Assembly (NCBI RefSeq): GCF_900112065.1
Contig: NZ_FOKE01000013.1
Location: 213,767-277,766 of the forward strand
Length of the DNA stretch: 64,000 nucleotides
Direction of reading: 5' to 3'
Source: Cohnella sp. OV330
Lineage (GTDB): Bacteria; Bacillota; Bacilli; Paenibacillales; Paenibacillaceae
Shown: piece after piece, positions 57,934 through 64,000 of the stretch
Layout: each line of letters starts with the position of its first letter
How positions within the stretch are numbered: position 1 is the first letter of the stretch
The notes under the pieces: model-generated
Database searches by the model: none
What the model was told of the DNA's origin: nothing
What the model saw: only the letters and a program-made list of their open reading frames with translations
Translations under genes and position numbers: made by a program

Positions 57934-60210
57934 CTAGCCTGATAATATCTCCGTATTTGTCCCCGACTCCCCCGCGGCAGACAGCATCTCCTCGAACGCT
58001 TCCGGGCTCACCGGCCTGGAATAGAGATACCCCTGCCCCACCGGGCAGCCGTGCGCGACGAGCACCTGCCGTTGATGCTCGGACTCGATCCCTTCCGCGA
58101 CGACGCCTAGGTTGAGGCTTAGCCCCAAGTCGATGATCGTCTTCAGCATGGACAGCTGGACGCGGTCGTCGATATCGTCGATGAAGGACTTGTCGATCTT
58201 GATCGTATCGACCGGCAGCTTCGGGATGATGAACAGCGACGAATACCCCGTCCCGAAGTCGTCGATCGAGATGCTGATGCCCATCCGTCTGAGCGCGCGC
58301 AGCACCTCTGTGCCCTCCTTCACGTTTTGCATGATGCTCTCCGTGATCTCGAGCTCCAGATAGGCGGCGGGCAAGCCCGTGCGCTGCAGGACGCTTCGGA
58401 CGGACATGAGGAACTCGCGGTGCTGGAACTGGCGGACCGATACATTGACCGATATACACAGCGGCGGGTAGCCCTTGTCTTGCCAAGACTTGTTCTGCTC
58501 GCAGGCCCGCTCGAGCACCCAGTCGCCGATCGCGACGATCTGGCCCGACTCCTCGGCGACGGGAATGAACTCCGCGGGGGATACGATCCCCAGCTCCGGA
58601 TGCTCCCAGCGAAGCAGCGCCTCCATGCCGATGATCCGCTTCGTCCGCAGCTCGAACTTCGGCTGGTAGTGAAGCTTGAACTGACGGCGCTCGATGGCCC
58701 GCCTGAGCTCGTGCTCCAGCTTCATTTTGCGGGCCATGATCGCGTGCAGCTCCGTGTCGTAGAACCGGAAGCTGTTTTTGCCGCTTTCCTTTGCCAGGTA
58801 CATCGCCGCATCCGCGTATTTCAACAGGTCGTTGCTCGTGCATCCGTTATCCGGGTAGATGCTGATGCCGATGCTCGGCGTCACGATGATCTCGATCCCC
58901 TCGCAGCGAAACGGCTCGCGGAACTCCCCCAAAATCCGGTCGGCCGCGGCCGCGCACCAAGAGTTTTCGGCGTCGGTCAGGATGACGACGAATTCGTCGC
59001 CGCCGAGCCTGTAGAGAGGCGAACGGGCGCCAACGGAGCGTCTCAGCCGTTCGGCGGTCTGAACCAGGATGAGGTCCCCGGCATGATGACCGAGCGTATC
59101 GTTGATCACCTTGAAACGGTCGAGGTCGATCAGCAGCAGGCCGGCCCGCACGCCCGCTTTGCCGATGATTCGTTCCAGATCCTGCTGAAAGCGGATTCGG
59201 TTCTTCAGGCCCGTGAGCGGATCGTGATAAGCCAAGTAGCGGTACTCGCCCATCAGCTTGTTCAGGACGCGCATCATGCGGAGCTGGCGCCCCATGATCA
59301 GCAGGAATAGCAGCAGCAAGCCTTGACTGAGCGAGTTGAAATCCCAATGCTTGCTGAGGAAGGAAAGAATGACGAGGACGGCGATACTGGCATACGGGAA
59401 GACAGATTCCTTATGATGCACTTCGGGCTCTCCCGCCTGCATCGGGTTGGTCTGCTCTTCTCCCGCATAACGGCCGCCTAAACCGATCAACAGCAATGCA
59501 AGCACCCAGAGCACGTCCACGAACTCGCCCGAGTGTTGCTCCTGCTGTTCCGCAAGATAGGCGTAACCGATATCGCCAGCCACCTGGGACAGCATTCCCC
59601 AAATAACGTACAGCATCGATTTGGTCAGCGCGCCCTGCTGCAGCAAGCAATAATAAAGGATAAGGGTGATCAAGAAGATGCTCAAAGACGCCAAGGGATA
59701 GACGACGGAAATCACCGTGACGAACGGCGTCTCGTCGGCGATGGAAATGATCGGATCGATCACGAAGTGGATGCTGGCGCTGACGGCCGTTACCATGAAG
59801 ACGATAATGTTGAAAATATAGGCGGCTCGGGCGGATTGCCCGTAGATATGCCTGTATTTGCAGAACAGGGCTGCGAGGAAAAAACCGTACGCGATCAGCC
59901 AAACCATGTAGGAAAAGATGGAATAATCGGTCGCCGACGAAGCGAGCTGCTTGTAGAGCAGCTGAAAATTCGACAACGTATTGAGGATCAAACCTGCGCA
60001 GAGCAGCAGCCAAAATCGGCGGCGCTTGCCGGTCAGGCGAAGGCCGGCCCTCAAGGTCCAGTACGCCCCGATGGCGCCCCCCGCGATCTGCAGGATGTTC
60101 GAGCCTAGAACCCGCATCCATACATTATCCCAGTAGATCGCATACAAATATCCGATGGCTGCAGCGAATCCGGCCAGCAAATACACAGGCAAGCGTCCAG
60201 AACGTAACAT
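57934..60210 (-). CDS. Membrane-bound diguanylate cyclase/phosphodiesterase (GGDEF-EAL)
   Basis: A 758-residue protein. About eight membrane helices span residues 8-310, likely a membrane sensor; GGDEF domain about 325-485 with intact GGDEF at 403-407; EAL domain about 500-745 with EALLRW at 530-535 and DFGTGYSSL. No RxxD inhibitory site precedes GGDEF. Both catalytic signatures are intact, so it could make and degrade c-di-GMP. The start at 60210 follows GAGGG. A c-di-GMP-I riboswitch with terminator lies in its leader, so the gene appears to be controlled by its own product or substrate. Confidence 0.95.
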   Translation of the reverse strand: MLRSGRLPVYLLAGFAAAIGYLYAIYWDNVWMRVLGSNILQIAGGAIGAYWTLRAGLRLTGKRRRFWLLLCAGLILNTLSNFQLLYKQLASSATDYSIFSYMVWLIAYGFFLAALFCKYRHIYGQSARAAYIFNIIVFMVTAVSASIHFVIDPIISIADETPFVTVISVVYPLASLSIFLITLILYYCLLQQGALTKSMLYVIWGMLSQVAGDIGYAYLAEQQEQHSGEFVDVLWVLALLLIGLGGRYAGEEQTNPMQAGEPEVHHKESVFPYASIAVLVILSFLSKHWDFNSLSQGLLLLFLLIMGRQLRMMRVLNKLMGEYRYLAYHDPLTGLKNRIRFQQDLERIIGKAGVRAGLLLIDLDRFKVINDTLGHHAGDLILVQTAERLRRSVGARSPLYRLGGDEFVVILTDAENSWCAAAADRILGEFREPFRCEGIEIIVTPSIGISIYPDNGCTSNDLLKYADAAMYLAKESGKNSFRFYDTELHAIMARKMKLEHELRRAIERRQFKLHYQPKFELRTKRIIGMEALLRWEHPELGIVSPAEFIPVAEESGQIVAIGDWVLERACEQNKSWQDKGYPPLCISVNVSVRQFQHREFLMSVRSVLQRTGLPAAYLELEITESIMQNVKEGTEVLRALRRMGISISIDDFGTGYSSLFIIPKLPVDTIKIDKSFIDDIDDRVQLSMLKTIIDLGLSLNLGVVAEGIESEHQRQVLVAHGCPVGQGYLYSRPVSPEAFEEMLSAAGESGTNTEILSG

Positions 60211-60282
60211 AGTAATCCCTCACGATGACTAAAGAATGTGCAGCGATGCAATCGAGGAAATACATGGTGAAACCGCGTTTAT

Positions 60283-60321
60283 CACGAATAAAACAAAAGG
60301 CTATTCCCCGCGGAAATAACC
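60283..60321 (-). terminator. Riboswitch expression-platform terminator
   Basis: On the minus strand GGTTATTTCC-GCG-GGGAATAGCC forms a 10-bp stem followed by TTTTGTTTTATT. The 5' arm can instead pair with GGAATAGC just after the aptamer, giving an alternative structure; this is the usual layout of a transcription-controlling riboswitch. Confidence 0.8.
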
Positions 60322-60336
60322 GGTCTTCTGCAGCTA

Positions 60337-60415
60337 TTCCTTGGCAGCCCGGCGACCGTAGTTTCCCTTAGGCCCGTAGCTTTGCGTCCTCGCCTTTCGG
60401 CGAGTTTGCCTTTCA
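60337..60415 (-). ncRNA. Cyclic-di-GMP-I (GEMM-I) riboswitch aptamer
   Basis: Read on the minus strand: AGGCAAAC, a short hairpin with GAAA loop, then GGACGCAAAGC, GGGCCTAAGG, a second hairpin, and the closing GGTCGCCGGGCTGCC. These are the hallmark conserved blocks of the GEMM-I aptamer, including the GCAAAGC junction and the tetraloop and its receptor partner. It lies in the leader of the GGDEF-EAL gene, about 130 nt ahead of the start codon. Confidence 0.92.
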
Positions 60416-60580
60416 CATGACTCTTCAATTGGTTATATACTATCATTTTTCGCCCCAAATACATAGCACTATTTTCCTATAAAAGAAAAGATTCCGCTAC
60501 CATTACAATAGGCGGATGGCGATACGCCGAGGCGGCGTTTGTACATATGATGATGAAAGACGAACGGAGGGGAAGCAGCC

Positions 60581-61282
60581 TTGAGCAAACCAGGCGTATC
60601 CATCGTGGCTTGCACGAACCGCCCCGCGTTTTTCGCCAACATGCTCGACAATTACGCGCGACAGCGCTATCCGCGCAAACAATTGATCGTGATCGTCAAC
60701 AAAGACGGCGTCGATCTGAAGGCGTTGCGGCGGCAGGCTGCCCGCTTGCCGGACGTATCCGTCTACCGGGTACCGGAGCGGATCTCCCTCGGCCAATGCC
60801 TCAACTGCGGCATCTCCCTCGCCAGGTACCCGCTCATCGCCAAGTTCGATCACGACGACTACTATTCGCCGTATTACCTGAACGAACAAGTCCGCGCGCT
60901 CCTTCGAACCGGCAGCTCCATCGTCGGCAAGCATGCCTGCTTCGTCTATCTGGCCGCGAGCCGCCGGCTGATCATCCGTTCGCCCGGCGAGCGGCAGCGA
61001 TTCATGAATTTCGTGCAGGGAGGCACGATCCTGTTCCGCCGAAAGGTGCTGAAGGACGCGCGGTTCGCCGACATCTCCCTGGGCGAGGACGTACGGTTCC
61101 TGCGAAGCTGCGCGAGAAAAGGGCACCGGGTGTACGCGACCTCGCCCTACAACTACGTCTACGTCCGCCGCAAAGACAAAAGCACGCATACGTGGCAGGT
61201 GAACGACCGCTATTACATGAAGGGCAGCCAGCCCGTCGCGGTCACGGACCGGTACCGTTCGTATGCGATCCGGAGGGCATGA
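60581..61282 (+). CDS. Family 2 glycosyltransferase
   Basis: A 233-residue cytoplasmic GT-A enzyme. VSIVACTNRPAFFANMLDNYARQ begins the nucleotide-sugar-binding fold; IAKFDHDDYYSPYYLNEQ contains the metal-binding DxD-type motif (DHDD); GGTILFRRKVL and GEDVRFLRSC form the acceptor/catalytic part. It lacks membrane helices. The acceptor is unknown; spore-coat or surface glycosylation is common for such small enzymes in this group. It starts with TTG behind GGAGGGG, and transcription diverges from the c-di-GMP riboswitch. Confidence 0.9.
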   Translation: MSKPGVSIVACTNRPAFFANMLDNYARQRYPRKQLIVIVNKDGVDLKALRRQAARLPDVSVYRVPERISLGQCLNCGISLARYPLIAKFDHDDYYSPYYLNEQVRALLRTGSSIVGKHACFVYLAASRRLIIRSPGERQRFMNFVQGGTILFRRKVLKDARFADISLGEDVRFLRSCARKGHRVYATSPYNYVYVRRKDKSTHTWQVNDRYYMKGSQPVAVTDRYRSYAIRRA

Positions 61283-61333
61283 GCGTCGCTGGGACCGAGA
61301 CGGTCGTGCGATATAGCGCAGCTACGACAAGTC

Positions 61334-61358
61334 AGGCCATCCCCTACCGGGATGGCCT
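61334..61358. terminator. Stem-loop between convergent genes
   Basis: AGGCCATCCC pairs with GGGATGGCCT around a short loop, between the glycosyltransferase and the convergent MFS gene. T-runs are weak. Confidence 0.6.
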
Positions 61359-61389
61359 GATTCATTGCCGGCAAACCGGCGCATATTGA

Positions 61390-62622
61390 TTATGCCGTCT
61401 TCGCTCTCGCTTCCGGCGCGGGAAGCGCCGTGCGCCGGCGGTGGTGCAGCAAGACGTAGAACAGCACCGACAACAACGCGATCGAACCCGCTCCCGCGTA
61501 CATCATGCGATAGTCCGAGACGGAGGCGATCATGCCCATAAAGTAAGAGCCGACGCCGTAGCCCAAGTCGAACATGAGGAAAAACGTGCCGGTGGCGCTC
61601 CCTCTCCGGTGCTCGGGCGCCAGCTTGATCGCCAACGTCTGGAAGCAGGGCAGCAGCGCCCCGTAGCCGATGCCCATCGCGGCGCCGGTCAACAGCACGG
61701 CGACGGCCGAGTGCGCCTGGCCGAGCACGATCATGCCGATTGCGAACAACGCGATACCGGGATAATACAGGTAATGCTCCTTGTACCGGTCGAACACCCG
61801 CCCGATGACGGGACGGGAAGCGACGATCATCACCGCGAAAACGACAAAAAACAGCGCCGTGACATGCGTCTGATGGATCTCCTCGGTAAAGGCCGCGAAA
61901 AAGCCGGAAAGCGAGCTGTAGGCGAACGAAACGACGAAGCCGACGATCGAGATCGGCAGCGCCTTCGGCTCGATCACGTCGCTCCAACGCAGGCGCCCCT
62001 TTTTCGGCCCGGCATCCGCCGCGACAGTTGCGGTCGGTCCTGCCAGCTCCGGCTTGGCCCCCTTCGCCCGCATGCCCATCGCGAACGCGAGCGACAACGC
62101 CGCGATGACGCATACCGCGAGCAGCAGCACGTCGACGTTTTTGCCCTTCCACAGCCATAGGCCGAGCGCCGGTCCGATCGCCATCGCGATGCTCATGAAC
62201 ATGCTGAAGTAGCCGACGCCTTCGCCCTGGCGCGAGCGGGGAATGAGCGACGTCGCGGCCGCGCTCGAAGCGGTCGACGCTACGGCGTAGCTCATGCCGT
62301 GTACCAGACGCACCGCGAGAAACAGCGCCATCCCATTCGCACCGAAATAAGCGATGCAAGCTGCCAGGAAAACGGCCAAGCCGATCACCGTCATCCGTTT
62401 TTTGCCGAACCGGTCTGCCCACATCCCGGAAAGCGGCCTGCCGAGCACGCCCCCGACAACGTAGATCGTGATCGCGAGGCCCATCTGCTGCTGATTGCCG
62501 TGCATGCTGTCCTTCACGTAGAGCGGGAAGGCCGTAGCCAATATATAAAACGTCAAAAACATAAAAAAGCTGCTCAAACAAACGACGACAAAATCCCTCG
62601 TCCAAATTTTTTCTTTGATCAC
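61390..62622 (-). CDS. MFS transporter (YfkF-like), LysR-linked
   Basis: A 410-residue carrier with twelve membrane helices. Motif A GRPLSGMWADRFGKKRM lies between helices 2 and 3, and the second-half counterpart SRPVIGRVFDRYKEH is present. The central loop (about 185-210) is charged and variable. It is divergent from a LysR regulator at 62759 with a 136-bp AT-rich region between; this points to substrate-induced export or uptake. The substrate is unknown. Confidence 0.92.
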   Translation of the reverse strand: MIKEKIWTRDFVVVCLSSFFMFLTFYILATAFPLYVKDSMHGNQQQMGLAITIYVVGGVLGRPLSGMWADRFGKKRMTVIGLAVFLAACIAYFGANGMALFLAVRLVHGMSYAVASTASSAAATSLIPRSRQGEGVGYFSMFMSIAMAIGPALGLWLWKGKNVDVLLLAVCVIAALSLAFAMGMRAKGAKPELAGPTATVAADAGPKKGRLRWSDVIEPKALPISIVGFVVSFAYSSLSGFFAAFTEEIHQTHVTALFFVVFAVMIVASRPVIGRVFDRYKEHYLYYPGIALFAIGMIVLGQAHSAVAVLLTGAAMGIGYGALLPCFQTLAIKLAPEHRRGSATGTFFLMFDLGYGVGSYFMGMIASVSDYRMMYAGAGSIALLSVLFYVLLHHRRRTALPAPEARAKTA

Positions 62623-62758
62623 AGCGGAACGCGCTCCATTCTCCTGTTAAAGCTTCTCTAGTGTGCAAACATTATAAGCCCCGCGGATTCATCATGTATA
62701 ATACTAATTTTATGATAAATTGATCACATGAACGTAATATAAGGAGCGCGATGAAGCG
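62623..62758. promoter_or_regulatory. Divergent AT-rich promoter region, MFS/LysR
   Basis: The 136-bp region includes an AT-rich core (62690-62730) with overlapping -10-like TATAAT words for both directions. A LysR-type T-N11-A site is probable here but cannot be fixed from one sequence. Confidence 0.5.
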
Positions 62759-63643
62759 GTGGAGTTTTTGCAGCTCAAGTATTTCCTGGCCGTGGCGAGA
62801 CTTGAACATATTACGAAGGCCGCCAAGGAACTTAACGTGTCCCAGCCCTCGCTGAGCAATGCGATCGGGCGGCTCGAGAAGCGGCTCGGCGTGCCGCTGT
62901 TCGTGCGCCAGGGACGGCAGGTCAAGCTGAACGCGTTCGGCAAAACGTACCTTCGGCGCGTTGAGCAGGCGTTCCTCGAGCTCGAGGAGGGCGAGCGCGA
63001 GCTGGCGGACATGGCGGGGCCCGATCACGGCGTCGTCTCGATCTCGGTCACCCTCCCCTACGTGCTGCCGACGCTGCTCAAGGATTTTCTGACCGCGCAT
63101 CCGCATGTCCGGATCATTCAGCATCAGCTCGGCTCCGTGCTCGAGATGAAGACGAAGCTGGCGAACGCCGACATCGACTTCTGCGTCTCCTCGACGCCGA
63201 TCGCAGGTCCCGACATCGAGTGGCTGACCCTGGCGGAGGAGGAGCTGTGCCTGACCGTGCCCAAGCGGCACCGGTTCGCCGGGCGGGAGCGCATCGCGCT
63301 CGCCGAGGCGGCCGGCGAGCCCTTCATCTCGCTGTCGCCGAGGTCCAACTTCCGGGAGATCACAGACGGCTTCTGCCGGCAGGCCGGCTTCGAGCCGCAT
63401 GTCGCCTTCGAGCTCGAAGAGGTGAGCGCGATCCAGACGCTCGTCGAGATGGGGCTCGGCATCACCTTCACCCTGCCGCTCTCGCTCGGCAACCGTGCCT
63501 CGAGCCCCGACACCGTCCAGGTGAAAATCGCGGAGCCGGTATGCCGGCGGACGTTCGGCATCGCCTGGAACAGAAAGCATTACCTGTCCGAAGCGGCCGT
63601 GCACTTCCGGCAGTTCGCGATTCAGTTTTTCGGGAAGCTGTGA
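62759..63643 (+). CDS. LysR-family transcriptional regulator
   Basis: A 294-residue regulator. The N-terminal HTH reads EFLQLKYFLAVARLEHITKAAKELNVSQPSLSNAIGRLEKRLGVPLF. The effector domain (about 90-290) has the two-lobe periplasmic-binding-protein fold and SPRSNFREITDGFCRQAGFEP. It starts with GTG behind AAGGAG and controls, most likely, the divergent MFS gene. The effector is unknown. A strong terminator follows. Confidence 0.94.
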   Translation: MEFLQLKYFLAVARLEHITKAAKELNVSQPSLSNAIGRLEKRLGVPLFVRQGRQVKLNAFGKTYLRRVEQAFLELEEGERELADMAGPDHGVVSISVTLPYVLPTLLKDFLTAHPHVRIIQHQLGSVLEMKTKLANADIDFCVSSTPIAGPDIEWLTLAEEELCLTVPKRHRFAGRERIALAEAAGEPFISLSPRSNFREITDGFCRQAGFEPHVAFELEEVSAIQTLVEMGLGITFTLPLSLGNRASSPDTVQVKIAEPVCRRTFGIAWNRKHYLSEAAVHFRQFAIQFFGKL

Positions 63644-63644
63644 C

Positions 63645-63669
63645 CGGAGGCGAGCAAGCCTCCGTTTTT
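63645..63669 (+). terminator. Terminator of the LysR gene
   Basis: CGGAGGC-N6-GCCTCCG followed by TTTTT, directly after the stop codon. Confidence 0.88.
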
Positions 63670-63679
63670 CGTATTATCA

Positions 63680-63709
63680 GGTCAGCCAGAATTTCTGGTT
63701 GGCCTTTTT
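63680..63709 (+). terminator. Second stem-loop after the LysR gene
   Basis: GGTCAGCCAGA pairs with TCTGGTTGGCC (wobble pairs included) and is followed by TTTTTA. Confidence 0.6.
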
Positions 63710-63714
63710 ACATG

Positions 63715-64000
63715 GCCGGTTTAAGATGGCGGTAGCCGGGAGAACGAGGGCGTTTTTGGGGAGTTTTACCCCGTCGCAAAAACTGTTCTCCCACTACCCC
63801 CAATGACCATGTTTGAGCTGGTTGAGGCATTTGGACCTCGCATCACAAGCGAAGCTGTGGGATTGGAACCATCGTGGGAATGCCGGCTACGATTGTAGGA
63901 GGAGATGACATGAGACCGGTTGTCGGAGTGGATGTGGCGAAAGGGACAAGCATGCTCCAAGCGTTTACGGATCGGAACAAGCCGTACAGTAAGATTATCA
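63715..64000 (+). mobile_element. IS110-type insertion sequence, left part
   Basis: The region ahead of the transposase (about 63715-63909) is noncoding with a run of G/C-rich short repeats and is presumably the 5' leader of the element, which in this family encodes the guide (bridge) RNA. IS110 elements lack terminal inverted repeats, so the exact left end cannot be fixed here. Confidence 0.55.
63910..64000 (+). CDS. IS110-family transposase, N-terminal start only
   Basis: Only about 30 codons lie in the window. The product begins MRPVVGVDVAKGTSMLQAF, the start of the RuvC-like DEDD nuclease domain of IS110-family transposases, with the first catalytic Asp in VGVDVAKG. AGGAGG lies 5-7 bp upstream. 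The gene continues past the right edge. Confidence 0.85.
   Translation, partial: MRPVVGVDVAKGTSMLQAFTDRNKPYSKII

Larger units (their letters stand above)
60211..60580. other. Divergent leader region between GGDEF-EAL and glycosyltransferase genes
   Basis: It contains the c-di-GMP-I riboswitch and its terminator on the minus strand, an AT-rich promoter region at about 60425-60480, and the GGAGGGG site of the plus-strand glycosyltransferase. A short minus-strand open frame over the AT-rich part was not accepted as a gene. Confidence 0.75.

Noticed and set aside
60469..60651. 60-codon minus-strand frame ahead of the riboswitch
   Set aside because: It covers the promoter region and the start of the glycosyltransferase gene and has no family features.

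Overview
The window looks like the chromosome of a spore-forming, high-GC member of the Paenibacillaceae, most like Cohnella or Paenibacillus. The evidence is S-layer-homology (SLH) surface proteins, an Lpl-type sugar ABC transporter followed by a YesM/YesN two-component system, ECF41 sigma factors, many multi-domain glycoside hydrolases, AGGAGG-type ribosome sites with frequent TTG/GTG starts, and roughly 60% GC with a few AT-richer patches. No rRNA or tRNA gene was seen. One mobile element (an IS110-type transposase) begins at the right edge.

Layout. 1-2335: secreted heparinase-II/III-like protein cut by the left edge. 2.9-5.4 kb: AT-richer ECF41 sigma locus (flavin oxidoreductase, sigma factor, monooxygenase) behind a perfect ECF41-type promoter. 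5.7-10.4 kb: Fur-controlled siderophore-binding lipoprotein, two GNAT proteins, and a TetR/membrane-protein divergent pair. 10.4-20.7 kb: a surface-protein locus with two SLH proteins, one Ig-like-repeat protein, and a 7TM histidine kinase with a response regulator of receiver-wHTH-BTAD type; three transcription units share one promoter element. 20.7-23.1 kb: Rrf2 repressor and its NAD(P)-binding target, and an epimerase-like protein. 23.4-26.6 kb: large secreted GH87-type glucanase. 26.7-28.5 kb: second ECF41 locus with a carboxymuconolactone-decarboxylase-like gene. 28.5-49.8 kb: large glycan locus (GH35, GH29, GH123-like, Gfo/Idh/MocA, two metallophosphoesterases, a PHP hydrolase, an alkaline-phosphatase-fold protein, an ABC importer, MFS and EamA carriers, YesMN-type and DeoR regulators). 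49.9-53.0 kb: flavin-binding stress protein, HPP-like membrane protein, Crp/Fnr-type regulator and flavohemoprotein. 53.3-56.9 kb: ROK regulator with an MFS carrier, and a broken MFS/regulator pair. 56.9-60.5 kb: GGDEF-EAL protein and a lipoprotein behind a c-di-GMP-I riboswitch. 60.6-64 kb: glycosyltransferase, MFS carrier, LysR regulator and IS110 start.

How the parts work together. Several regulators sit beside plausible binding sites: Fur box at 6703, Rrf2 sites at 21469 and 21975, ROK site at 55581, a Crp-like palindrome at 53011, ECF41 promoters at 5418 and 26623, and the triple promoter element at 13164/17516/20650. The most novel-looking items are that triple element with its SARP-like response regulator, a family of intergenic elements built from four ~24-bp motifs in +,+,-,- order at ~50-bp spacing, and a six-copy 51-bp tandem repeat. 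All functional statements come from reading the sequence and from family knowledge; no database search was run.
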